From assembly GCA_013415695.1 (NCBI GenBank), contig JAAEEP010000010.1:1-64000 (forward strand): a stretch of 64,000 bases of DNA, written 5' to 3'. This stretch comes from Methanomassiliicoccales archaeon (lineage in GTDB: Archaea > Thermoplasmatota > Thermoplasmata > Methanomassiliicoccales > JAAEEP01). Under the pieces are notes generated by a model. It did not search any database. It was not told the DNA's origin and worked only from the letters and a program-made list of their open reading frames with translations. Positions 53,166 through 61,222 of this stretch are shown piece after piece. A program made the position numbers and the translations under genes. The stretch's first letter is position 1. Each line of letters starts with the position of its first letter.

Positions 53166-53519
53166 ATGATGGGCAGTGGTTCCTTGAACGAAGGTCAGAT
53201 ATCACGTTTAATAGCTGACGAATATGCAGCGAGGATACTCAAAGCCACGTACCAGCGTCCCATGTCGGTGCAGCAGCTGAGCAGGATGTGCGACATCCCA
53301 ATTGCGGTGGCCTATCGACGCATCGGAGAGCTGGAGGAGCATGGTCTGGTTCGCTGCGTGAGGCAGGAGGAGGTGTACAGAGGAAAAAAGGTGAAGTTCT
53401 TCTCCTGTGCTGTCAAGCTGGTCAAGTACCTATTCGACCAAGGTGATTTCACCATCGAGGTCGATTGGATCCCTGAAGAAGAGCTCTCTCCTTGTGAAGA
53501 GCTTGGCGCGGAGGGATGA
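53166..53519 (+). CDS. Winged-helix regulator, first of a tandem pair
   Basis: A 117-residue protein with a winged HTH: LIADEYAARILKATYQRPMS then LSRMCDIPIAVAYRRI and LEEHGLVRCVRQEE. It shares the pattern of the gene at 53684 (IPIAxxYRRIxELExxGL), so the two are paralogues. The C-terminus is a short acidic tail. ATG 53166 lies about 27 nt after TTTTAAGAAG, so it is probably leaderless. Likely targets include the neighbouring ATPase gene, but this is inferred from proximity only. Confidence 0.82.
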   Translation: MMGSGSLNEGQISRLIADEYAARILKATYQRPMSVQQLSRMCDIPIAVAYRRIGELEEHGLVRCVRQEEVYRGKKVKFFSCAVKLVKYLFDQGDFTIEVDWIPEEELSPCEELGAEG

Positions 53520-53683
53520 TCAACCCTCGAAAAATAGTCACATCAAATGAATGGTGTTATGATTTCGATTCTCCAGGAGTGTATTCCAAGACCATTCTAG
53601 GACTTTGATATAGAACCGTTCTTATTAATATCCTATTTTGTATTCACCTAAAAAGGAAAGGTTCAGTCTCAGGGGATTGGAAT

Positions 53684-54094
53684 ATGGATATGCTGAAGAC
53701 CTCTCAGCTGTTGACCGACGAGTACTCCGTGAAGATACTTGTAGCCACTCTTCGGTGTCCCCACAGTGCCCAGGAAATCTCCAATGAGTTTGCGATACCG
53801 ATTGCCGCATGTTACCGGCGCATCAAGGAGTTAGAGAGATTGGGGCTTCTAGAATGTACTGAGCGCCGCCTCTCCCGGCAAGGAAAACGCATTTCGTACT
53901 ACATCTCCCTGCTGAAGAACGCATATGTCTTTTTCGAGAGCGGGAAACTTCGGGTGCGCTTCCAACTCAAAACAGGCGGTGCGGACCGCTACGGTGACGG
54001 ATGGCACGACATAGATATCACCACCTATAACGAGACCTCCGAGGAGACGAGTGAGGAGGAGCTCGAGAACGGTGATGACAGCGAGAATAACTGA
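53684..54094 (+). CDS. Winged-helix regulator, second of a tandem pair
   Basis: A 136-residue paralogue of the preceding gene: LLTDEYSVKILVATLRCPHS, FAIPIAACYRRIKELERLG, followed by a wing (ERRLSRQGKRISYYIS) and a very acidic tail with Ser/Glu/Asp/Asn (last 25 residues). The two genes are 164 bp apart; the gap holds AT-rich sequence consistent with separate promoters (TATTAATATCC near 53623). They may form hetero- or homodimers. Confidence 0.82.
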   Translation: MDMLKTSQLLTDEYSVKILVATLRCPHSAQEISNEFAIPIAACYRRIKELERLGLLECTERRLSRQGKRISYYISLLKNAYVFFESGKLRVRFQLKTGGADRYGDGWHDIDITTYNETSEETSEEELENGDDSENN

Positions 54095-54197
54095 GGCTGG
54101 CCTACTCCACATCAGGCTCGTTTTCACCGAAAGGGTTATAAACGAAACTCATTATGTCCACCTTGCTTCCATTTCCTAAATAACCGAGTGTGAACTT

Positions 54198-55067
54198 ATG
54201 ACCGAACTCTTGGAGGACCTTGAAAAAAAGAGACAAGCCAGCAATTATGAGGCTGAAAAGCACAAGCAGGTGCGAGATCAGCTCAACGAGGAGACCAAGA
54301 AATGGGTGGAGACCAGGGATGAGCTCAATGCCAAGGTCCGCGAGCTCATCGAGGAGGCCTCCAAACACAGAGAAACCAGGGATCAGTTGAACGCCAAGGT
54401 CAAAGAGGCCAAGGCACAACGGGATGATTGGAACAAGAAGGTCAGCGATCTCAACGATACGGTCATGCAGCTCAAGAAGGACAACATGCCAAAGGAAGGG
54501 CCTCCCATCAAGAAGCTCAAGAAGGAGCTCAAGAACATGGAGTTCAAGCAGATGACCTCAGTCCTATCTCCTGAGAAGGAGAGAGAGCTCATCGATCTCC
54601 TCTCTGATATGCAGGCGCAGATCAAGGAGAGGGAGAAGTCCATGGAACAGAACTCAGAGATCAAAGAGGCCATCAAGGAACTGAGGGAAGCTAGAGACAA
54701 GGCCGAAGATCACCACAAGCAGGTGGGCGTGCTTGCTGAGAAGGCACAGTCTGAGCATGACTCAATGATAGATCTCTATGAGAAGGCCGATGAGATGAGA
54801 AAGCAGGCCGATGAGGCTCAGGAGAAATTCATCGAGTGCAAGCTGAAGGCGGACGAGGAACACAGAAAGCATATCGATTTCATCCGCCAGGTGCACGATT
54901 ACGACAAGATAATCACTGGTCTCAGACAGAAGGTTCGTAAAGCAAAGAAGAAGAAGGAAGAGAGCGATGCTAAGAAGGAAGCGGAGGAGATCTTCGAAAA
55001 ATTCAGGAGCGGCGAGAAGCTTTCCACCGAGGACATCATGGCGCTTCAAAAATCTGGGTATCTATGA
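54198..55067 (+). CDS. Long coiled-coil protein (COG1340-like)
   Basis: A 289-residue, highly charged protein that is almost wholly coiled coil; Lys/Glu-rich heptads run from residue 10 to 255. The last part (AEEIFEKFRSGEKLSTEDIM then ALQKSGYL) matches the C-terminal signature I associate with COG1340, once called phosphoserine-phosphatase-like but without catalytic residues. It may act as a structural or ribosome-associated protein; the role is unproven. The ATG has no obvious ribosome site. Confidence 0.82.
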   Translation: MTELLEDLEKKRQASNYEAEKHKQVRDQLNEETKKWVETRDELNAKVRELIEEASKHRETRDQLNAKVKEAKAQRDDWNKKVSDLNDTVMQLKKDNMPKEGPPIKKLKKELKNMEFKQMTSVLSPEKERELIDLLSDMQAQIKEREKSMEQNSEIKEAIKELREARDKAEDHHKQVGVLAEKAQSEHDSMIDLYEKADEMRKQADEAQEKFIECKLKADEEHRKHIDFIRQVHDYDKIITGLRQKVRKAKKKKEESDAKKEAEEIFEKFRSGEKLSTEDIMALQKSGYL

Positions 55068-55178
55068 CCTCTATTTTTGCCAATTGTTAAGATATCTTAA
55101 TGTTTTCTTACTTAAAGATTCCTTCATCAAGGTATGTTTAAACGGCAAAGGTTATATAGTGTTAAGTTAATTATATTG

Positions 55179-55251
55179 TCGGGAAGTTCTGGGCTAGTTG
55201 TAGAGTGCATCCCATCCCTTCTGACAGGCTAGCCCTTCCCAACCCTTTTTT
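55179..55251 (+). ncRNA. Putative small RNA with long hairpin and C-rich loop
   Basis: A GC-rich island in AT-rich surroundings with no coding potential. GTTATATAG (55151-55159) is a TATA box about 25 nt before 55179. The transcript would fold into one arm: GGGAA (55181-55185) with TTCCC (55236-55240); GGGCTAG (55191-55197) with CTAGCCC (55229-55235), a perfect 7 bp; TGTAGAG (55199-55205) with TTCTgACA (55219-55226). The loop TGCATCCCATCCC is C-rich. Six Ts at 55246-55251 would end it. I do not recognise the family: no H/ACA or C/D boxes are seen. It lies 84 bp before srp54. The strand and ends are inferred. Confidence 0.6.
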
Positions 55252-55334
55252 CTAACATCGCTTACGAACAAAGACCTTTGTATGTAAACCTTAATTACAA
55301 AGTTCGTAATTTGAGCCGTGAAAGGTGCAAGAAC

Positions 55335-56684
55335 ATGGTACTTGAAGGACTGGGGAAATCACTGAGGGATATTCTCGCTAAAGTGGCCAAAGCGGGTCAT
55401 GTAGACGAGAAGCTCGTAAAGGAGATCTCCAGGGACATCCAGAGAGCCCTTCTCCAGGGAGATGTTAATGTCAAACTGGTGCTCCAGCTGACCAAGGACC
55501 TGGAGCGGAGGGCATTGAACGAGAAGCCCCCTGCTGGCATGAGTATAAGGGAGCATCTTGTCAAGATCATTTACGAGGAACTAGTGAAGATACTGGGGGA
55601 GAAACGCAGCATCCCCATCAAAGGCCAGACCATAATGATGGTCGGTCTCTACGGCCAAGGGAAGACAACACACTGCGGAAAACTGGCATACTACTTCAAC
55701 AAAAAAGGAATGAGTGTTGGACTCATAGCCGCCGATGTTCACCGACCTGCGGCCTATGATCAGCTGGCGCAGTTGGGGGAGAAGATCAGTATTCCCGTCT
55801 TCGGAGATCCGAATGAGAAAAACGCTCCAAATATTGTGAAAAAGGGGATGGAGCATTTCTCAGACACGGATATTGTAATAATCGATACCTCGGGCAGACA
55901 TGCACTTGAGGATGATCTCATAGAGGAACTCAAGGCAGTGTCCAAGGTCGCAGAGCCGGACGAACGTATCCTCATTCTTGATGCAGCGACAGGTCAGCAA
56001 GCGGGACCCCAAGCAAAGGCCTTCCATGATGCTGTAGGAGTGACCTCCGTCATCATCACCAAGATGGACGGCACGGCCAAGGGCGGGGGAGCCCTAAGTG
56101 CCGTGGCCCAGACCGAAGCTTCCATCGTCTTCATTGGCACGGGGGAGCACCTCCGGGACCTAGAGGCATTCGAGCCCGCGAGATTCATTTCACGCCTTCT
56201 GGGAATGGGCGACATACAAACATTGATGGAGAAAGCCCAGGAGTCAATGACCGAAGAACAGGCCTTAGAGACCACCAAGAAGATCATGGCTGGCCGCTTC
56301 ACGCTCAAGGAGATGTACGAGCAGATGGAGATGCTCACCAACATGGGACCCCTGCAGAAGCTCATTTCCATGATACCCGGCATGCCTGGACTCACAGATA
56401 AAGTGGACTTTGAGGCATCCCAGGAGAAACTCTATAGGTTCAGAGTGATACTCGATTCCATGACCGACGAGGAGATGGAGAACCCGAAGATCATCAAGTC
56501 ATCACGGGTGATAAGGATCGCCCGTGGCGCTGGAGTCGATCCCAGGGATGTTCGGGAACTTCTTAGGCAATACAACACCTCCAAGAAGGCGGTCAAGGGA
56601 TTCATGGGAAACCGCAAGCTCCGCAAGCAGATGTTGAAGCAGCTTCAGGCCGGGGGCATTGAGGACTTTGGAGGATTCTCATGA
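55335..56684 (+). CDS. srp54: Signal recognition particle 54 kDa protein
   Basis: GTPase of the signal recognition particle; binds the SRP RNA and signal peptides as they leave the ribosome. 449 aa. NG domain: G1 [10 protein letters not shown]2/G3 [11 protein letters not shown] and [14 protein letters not shown]4 [11 protein letters not shown]. The M domain (from about 300) has the hydrophobic, Met-rich groove ([16 protein letters not shown]) and the helix-turn-helix that binds RNA helix 8 ([31 protein letters not shown]). AAGGTG precedes ATG 55335. Its RNA partner is encoded at 14.8-15.2 kb in this window. Confidence 0.96.
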   Translation: MVLEGLGKSLRDILAKVAKAGHVDEKLVKEISRDIQRALLQGDVNVKLVLQLTKDLERRALNEKPPAGMSIREHLVKIIYEELVKILGEKRSIPIKGQTIMMVGLYGQGKTTHCGKLAYYFNKKGMSVGLIAADVHRPAAYDQLAQLGEKISIPVFGDPNEKNAPNIVKKGMEHFSDTDIVIIDTSGRHALEDDLIEELKAVSKVAEPDERILILDAATGQQAGPQAKAFHDAVGVTSVIITKMDGTAKGGGALSAVAQTEASIVFIGTGEHLRDLEAFEPARFISRLLGMGDIQTLMEKAQESMTEEQALETTKKIMAGRFTLKEMYEQMEMLTNMGPLQKLISMIPGMPGLTDKVDFEASQEKLYRFRVILDSMTDEEMENPKIIKSSRVIRIARGAGVDPRDVRELLRQYNTSKKAVKGFMGNRKLRKQMLKQLQAGGIEDFGGFS

Positions 56685-57268
56685 GGAGATTCGTCGTGGT
56701 GGGTCACCGGGCCATTACCTCGGGCGACTTCAAGCTGGATGACCTTTGCGGAAGTGCTGGTAGACTAGATGTGCTATTGAGAGCCATCAATTCATCATTC
56801 TTTCTCTCACATGACATCAGGAAGGATGTTGAGCTTCATCTGATACTACTGGGTGAGCCTGAGCCTCCAAAGACCGTTAGGCTGGTAGGATCTGAACTGA
56901 AGTACCTGAATCCCGATGAGAGGAGCACGGGTGCGCTGATACGTAACGCCCTCATGAAGAAAGCCAAAGGGGAGGAGAAATCCTCACCTGGCATATACAT
57001 CTCGAACCGGTCTTACAAGGACGTCCTTTCGACCATTCCAAAGGGGACCCAGTTCGTATATCTAAAAGAGGATGGAATGGACATCAGGAATATTGACCTG
57101 GGTGATGACGTGACCTTCGTTCTGAGTGACGACCAGGATCTATCCGCCGAGGAGGAGGAGATACTGATGGATTACAGTCCTGAGAATGTGAGCCTTGGAC
57201 CGATAAGCTATCACTCAGATCATTGCATCCTTGTGGTGAATAACGAGATAGACCGGAGGCTTCGCTAG
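56681..57268 (+). CDS. trmY: tRNA pseudouridine-54 N1-methyltransferase
   Basis: SPOUT-class methyltransferase that makes N1-methylpseudouridine at position 54 of archaeal tRNAs, 195 aa. The N-terminal VVVGHRAITSGDF, the DLCGSAGRLDVLLRAINSSF stretch and the C-terminal LGPISYHSDHCI SAM-binding knot are family hallmarks. The ATG overlaps the srp54 stop by four bases with GGAGG upstream, so it is in an operon with srp54. Confidence 0.94.
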   Translation: MRRFVVVGHRAITSGDFKLDDLCGSAGRLDVLLRAINSSFFLSHDIRKDVELHLILLGEPEPPKTVRLVGSELKYLNPDERSTGALIRNALMKKAKGEEKSSPGIYISNRSYKDVLSTIPKGTQFVYLKEDGMDIRNIDLGDDVTFVLSDDQDLSAEEEEILMDYSPENVSLGPISYHSDHCILVVNNEIDRRLR

Positions 57269-57329
57269 GACTACAAGGACCAATGGAAAAAGGTTCTTCT
57301 AGGGGTAAAGCGTTAAGCGGCCCGATAGT

Positions 57330-57521
57330 ATGGAGAAGATACCTCAGCACAAGCACTGCTCCGAATGCGGAAAAGCATTTATCGGCAGCGAAAAGTACTG
57401 CTCCACCGAATGCAAGAAAGGCGGGGAGAAGATACTGAAAACCCGCAAGAGGCAGCTGCTAATCCTCTATGTAGTTACCCTTGTCATACTAACTGTAGCT
57501 GTCATCATCATGGCGGTATGA
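57330..57521 (+). CDS. DUF2116-like zinc-ribbon protein with one membrane helix
   Basis: A 63-residue protein: HCSECGKAF and KYCSTECKK give a zinc ribbon (C10, C13, C24, C28 approx.), followed by a basic stretch and one helix (LLILYVVTLVILTVAVIIMA). This order is that of DUF2116, of unknown function. The stop is directly followed by the coaD fusion gene. Confidence 0.83.
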   Translation: MEKIPQHKHCSECGKAFIGSEKYCSTECKKGGEKILKTRKRQLLILYVVTLVILTVAVIIMAV

Positions 57522-58487
57522 ATGAAAGTCGCGATTGGTGGTACATTCAATATTCTCCACAAGGGCCACAAGGTTCTGCTAGATGCTGCATTTTCCAGGG
57601 GACTGGATGTCTTTGTAGGCATCACCTCGGATGACTTTGCACGAGGTCGAAAATCCAGCCATATTCCACTTGATGAAAGGAGAAAGAGGCTGGAGGAGTA
57701 TCTCTCATCCAACTTCGATCGCTGGGAAATAGGCGTTCTGGAGGATCCGATGGGTCCCACGGCATGGGAAGAGGACATTGGGATTCTTGTTGTCTCTCCT
57801 GACACCTACGCCACTGGAGAAATGATAAACGAAGTGAGGGTGAAGAACGGCTTGAAACCTATGGAGCTGGTTAGAGTCAATTATGTTCTCGCGGAGGACT
57901 ACCTTCCCATTTCATCCACCAGGATACTCGCCGGGGAGATAGATACAGAAGGAAAGCTAAGCAGACCTCTTAGAGTGATAGTTGGCTCTACCAATCCAAT
58001 CAAGATAACTGCGGTCAAGTCTGTTATGGAACGCGTCCTTAGGAGCTGTGAGATCTCCAACTTGAAGGTTGTAACTTCCGTAGGAGAGCAGCCCTTCGGA
58101 GATGCCACGTTGATAGGGGCCAAGGAACGGGCTCAGGCCGCTTTAAAGCATGGGGATCTTGGCGTAGGGATCGAGGCTGGAGTATTCGAGAGGGAAGACG
58201 GGCTGTACGACATTCAGTACTGCGCCATTACAGATAGGGCAGGATGGATAACCGTGGGTCATGGTTCCGGCTTCAGGTATCCACCCAGAGTTGCCGAAAT
58301 GGTAAAATCCAGTATGACTGTGGGTCAAGCGTTCGAGAAGATACACGGCATCAGTAATATCGGAATGAAGGAAGGAGCTATTGGTTTCCTGACAAAGGGG
58401 ATGCTGACCCGAGAGTTGCTCACCGAACAGTCTGTGATGGCTGCAATGATTCCAAGGATGAAGGTGGACCTCTATACCGACATCTGA
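57522..58487 (+). CDS. Fusion of archaeal phosphopantetheine adenylyltransferase and YjjX/DUF84 NTPase
   Basis: A 321-residue two-domain protein. The N-terminal 150 residues are archaeal-type CoaD: GGTFNILHKGHKVLL has the HxGH-like catalytic motif, and ISSTRI is the family's ISSTxI motif. The second half (from about 150) is a DUF84/YjjX inosine/xanthosine triphosphatase: VGSTNPIKITAV at the start and VGIEAGVF in the middle. CoaD makes dephospho-CoA; the NTPase removes deaminated nucleotides. Both domains look complete. Separate genes are the rule, so the fusion is notable. ATG 57522 directly follows the preceding stop. Confidence 0.92.
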   Translation: MKVAIGGTFNILHKGHKVLLDAAFSRGLDVFVGITSDDFARGRKSSHIPLDERRKRLEEYLSSNFDRWEIGVLEDPMGPTAWEEDIGILVVSPDTYATGEMINEVRVKNGLKPMELVRVNYVLAEDYLPISSTRILAGEIDTEGKLSRPLRVIVGSTNPIKITAVKSVMERVLRSCEISNLKVVTSVGEQPFGDATLIGAKERAQAALKHGDLGVGIEAGVFEREDGLYDIQYCAITDRAGWITVGHGSGFRYPPRVAEMVKSSMTVGQAFEKIHGISNIGMKEGAIGFLTKGMLTRELLTEQSVMAAMIPRMKVDLYTDI

Positions 58488-58702
58488 ACCCTCTCTCGCC
58501 TGAAATAATCTATGTAGACCTCGACCGACGCACAGTTAGCCGGTCCTGGGCATCCAAATTTTGCATATCGTGAACAGTATGCCCCGTCAACAAGAAATTC
58601 GCATTCGATCTCCTTGTTGGCTTGACATTTCTCACCTATGCAGCCGAATCCTTGGTAGACCCCTCTGCAAAGGCCATCCTCGGCCAGAAATGGGCAATTC
58701 AT
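58472..58702 (-). CDS. Small protein of two four-cysteine modules
   Basis: A 76-residue protein with eight cysteines in two modules: C3, C12, C21, C26 and C34, C43, C51, C57. Each follows C-x8-C-x7/8-C-x4/5-C. The sequence continues with a short basic tail. The neighbour immediately upstream has the same plan. Metal or cluster binding is likely. I do not know the family. The gene overlaps the end of the coaD fusion by 16 bp on the opposite strand. Confidence 0.68.
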   Translation of the reverse strand: MNCPFLAEDGLCRGVYQGFGCIGEKCQANKEIECEFLVDGAYCSRYAKFGCPGPANCASVEVYIDYFRRERVQMSV

Positions 58703-58966
58703 CTAGATCCGTCCCCTGGATTCCCTGAACTCTACGAAGTGGGACATGTAGCTCTCCATGGTCTCACAGTTATCCCTTCCTGAACAGTAGAATCTCTGAT
58801 AGCGTGGGCAATAGAGCCCTTGCCATTTCTCTCTGTGGCATTCATCCGCTACGGTGAAAACTCCGCGGCCTAGAAATCCCAATCTGCAGTTATCTTTGCC
58901 TATGCACTCCCTTCCTTCGATTAATCGGTGAGCGCACAGGTTCCCATGATAGCGGTACCTGCACAA
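58703..58966 (-). CDS. Small protein of two four-cysteine modules, paralogue of the next gene
   Basis: An 87-residue protein with C2, C11, C21, C27 and C43, C53, C61, C67, the same two modules as the downstream gene. Both modules end in NC or KC followed by a helix (ETMESYMSHFVEF). The start is TTG at 58966; ribosome-site support is weak (GGGATGG). It and the 58472 gene are cotranscribed and are probably an old duplication. Confidence 0.68.
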   Translation of the reverse strand: MCRYRYHGNLCAHRLIEGRECIGKDNCRLGFLGRGVFTVADECHREKWQGLYCPRYQRFYCSGRDNCETMESYMSHFVEFRESRGRI

Positions 58967-59062
58967 GCTAGACCATCCCTTCCTGATATAATTAATTCAA
59001 ACTGGCACTATAAAACTATTGTAATCATTACAGCGATGTGTTTAGATACTGACCGAATTGTA

Positions 59063-60022
59063 CTATCTAGCCCCTGATATTCTTTTTTTCGATAGGTTCA
59101 AACGGGAGAGTATACCAGTCCCTTCTCCCCTGAAGTAATCTTCGGTGAACATGAACTTGGTCATTATCACTAACCATATGATCTCGACAGGAGTTGATAT
59201 CGCTGCCGGGAGGGCTGCCTCTGCCCCTATAAGCGTTGCAGCCAGGGCTGCAGCCATTCCGGTGTTCTTATAGGTAGTGAACAGAACCATGTTCACTCCC
59301 TGCTTCCTCCCGAGACGTGACTTCTTGGCGATCCAGTAGACGGCAAGGCCGGGAATGAATACCCTGGCAGTGGCCGCTGCCAAGAGAATGACTATTAGAT
59401 ATGGATCTCTGAAGAAGAACTCGCGGTTAGCTCCTACTACAGCGAAGCAGACCACCAACAAGGATAGGTTGATGATGGCGACCCTGGTGTCGGCACTCAT
59501 TGTGACCCTCTTCACTCCCCTGGAAATGATGATGGGGAGGAAGATCATGATAAGGACGGAGCTGACCAGGCTAAGCGGGTTCACCTCCATACCTAGAATC
59601 GCGATCATGAGGAGGGGGGTTATCCCAATGGATGCCAAGTATATGATCGCTGTGGAAACGAGAGAGTTCTTTACATTGCCCCTTAGCAGGAAGGTGAAAG
59701 GTATCACGCATACGGCCGAAGGCACCACTGCCTCGATTATCCACCCGCTTCGGATGGGATCCTCGAACAGGAAGGCGATGAGGATCGTGGAACCAGTGCC
59801 AAGTCCAAAGGTAAGGAGAAGGGCAAGGATCGTGGTAGAGAAATGCTCTTTGACCTCCAGACCCTTGAAGCTTATCCCACAAAGCGAGAGGGACATCATG
59901 ACTACCAGGGCCACGGTGATGAACTCGGAGTTGAAGAGCGGAAAACCGCCCAGGGCTAGTCCCAACACGAACCCTATAGACATCATGATGGGATTGTTGA
60001 GTATGATCTCCCTTAGTGCCAC
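59063..60022 (-). CDS. SBF/BASS-type sodium-dependent transporter
   Basis: A 319-residue membrane protein with about ten helices, of the bile-acid:sodium symporter (SBF/BASS) superfamily; YKNTGMAAALAATLIGAEAA near the C-terminus fits the conserved RNxGLA region. It may carry organic acids, and arsenite or other substrates are possible in this superfamily. It is divergent from the radical SAM gene at 60224, with repeats between them. The two small four-cysteine proteins lie downstream. Confidence 0.78.
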   Translation of the reverse strand: MALREIILNNPIMMSIGFVLGLALGGFPLFNSEFITVALVVMMSLSLCGISFKGLEVKEHFSTTILALLLTFGLGTGSTILIAFLFEDPIRSGWIIEAVVPSAVCVIPFTFLLRGNVKNSLVSTAIIYLASIGITPLLMIAILGMEVNPLSLVSSVLIMIFLPIIISRGVKRVTMSADTRVAIINLSLLVVCFAVVGANREFFFRDPYLIVILLAAATARVFIPGLAVYWIAKKSRLGRKQGVNMVLFTTYKNTGMAAALAATLIGAEAALPAAISTPVEIIWLVIMTKFMFTEDYFRGEGTGILSRLNLSKKRISGAR

Positions 60023-60140
60023 GGGGGCCGTGAAACGGATGTTCCTTTTTAAGATTTCGCATCATAACCGTTGAATATCATCGGTTCTTTGGGATTTGAA
60101 AAACGAAAGTGGACCTGAAATTCCATAATTTCGAATAATT

Positions 60141-60180
60141 TGATTATTGTGGATAATCATATGATTCCCCCGGATAATCA
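60141..60180. promoter_or_regulatory. Operator-like repeats between transporter and radical SAM genes
   Basis: TGATTAT (60141-60147) and ATAATCA (60153-60159) form a perfect 7-bp inverted repeat with a 5-nt spacer. GGATAATCA occurs at 60151-60159 and again at 60172-60180, exactly 21 bp (two helical turns) apart. The site sits between divergent genes, so a regulator could control both. Confidence 0.45.
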
Positions 60181-60223
60181 CATCACCGGAAAGATTGTCT
60201 ATATGACCGTCGATTGAGGCATC

Positions 60224-61192
60224 ATGACTAAGAGGGAGGATATAATCTCCTTCGGCCCTGTTCCCTCGCGACGTCTGGGTAGGAGCCTCGGCGTCAACAA
60301 CATACCTCCCAAGACCTGCACCTATTCCTGCGTGTATTGCCAATTGGGGAGAACGAGTGGAATGACGCTTAAGAGATCGAGTTTCTTCGGTCCGAAGCGT
60401 GTTCTTGAAGATGTTGGGAAAAGGGTGAGCTGCCTCGAAAAGATGGGCGAGAGGATCGACTATATCGCCTTCGTTCCCGACGGTGAGCCAACGCTCGATA
60501 GGGATTTGGGTTCTGAGATATCGGGAATGAAGGAACTGGGATATCCAGTAGCCGTCATAACAAACTCCTCCCTATTATCGGACATCGAAGTCAGGGAAGA
60601 GCTCGCCATGGCAGATTGGGTAAGTCTTAAGGCAGATGCTGCTTTGGAAGAGGCTTGGCGAGCGGTGGATCGGCCCCATGGGAAGCTCACACTCGAGGAA
60701 ATGATCGATGGAATGCTTCTCTTCAAGGATGATTATGAGGGAACCCTGTGCACAGAGACTATGCTAATAAATGGTTTGAACGACACCCCCGCTGTTCTAG
60801 AAGCCACCTCAGATCTGATAGCCGACATTTCCCCAAATCGGGCATATCTGTCCATCCCGGTCAGACCACCCGCCGAAGGTTGGGCATTAGCACCCGATGC
60901 AGAGCATATCATACTGGCCCTGACGATTTTCATGGAAAGGGGTTTGAAGAGTGAGATGCTTTCCTCACTTGGAGAGGGGAGATTCTCTCTGGCGGGTGAT
61001 ATCGAAACGGAGATACTCCGCATCACATCGGTCCATCCCATGGACAAGAGGTCTCTTGGCGATCTCCTGAAGACCGCTCATAAGGATTGGACTCTGGTTG
61101 ATGAGCTCATGGATAGGGGAGAATTGATCAGCCTCAAGCTCGGCAATGAGATCTTCTACATGAGGAATCTCGGTACAAATACGGGGAAATGA
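60224..61192 (+). CDS. Radical SAM protein (COG0731-like)
   Basis: A 322-residue radical SAM enzyme. The start FGPVPSRRLGRSLGVNNIPP and the cluster motif C32, C36, C39 (CTYSCVYC) are typical of the COG0731 group, which includes wyosine-type tRNA-modifying relatives; these share PSRR and DGEPTLD motifs. The C-terminal 80 residues may be a wHTH-like domain (PMDKRSLGDLLKTAHKDW). Function is not settled. ATG 60224 is about 25 nt from TCTATATGA, so it is probably leaderless. Confidence 0.86.
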   Translation: MTKREDIISFGPVPSRRLGRSLGVNNIPPKTCTYSCVYCQLGRTSGMTLKRSSFFGPKRVLEDVGKRVSCLEKMGERIDYIAFVPDGEPTLDRDLGSEISGMKELGYPVAVITNSSLLSDIEVREELAMADWVSLKADAALEEAWRAVDRPHGKLTLEEMIDGMLLFKDDYEGTLCTETMLINGLNDTPAVLEATSDLIADISPNRAYLSIPVRPPAEGWALAPDAEHIILALTIFMERGLKSEMLSSLGEGRFSLAGDIETEILRITSVHPMDKRSLGDLLKTAHKDWTLVDELMDRGELISLKLGNEIFYMRNLGTNTGK

Positions 61193-61222
61193 TAAAAGGG
61201 ATCCACTAGAGATATTCATTCG

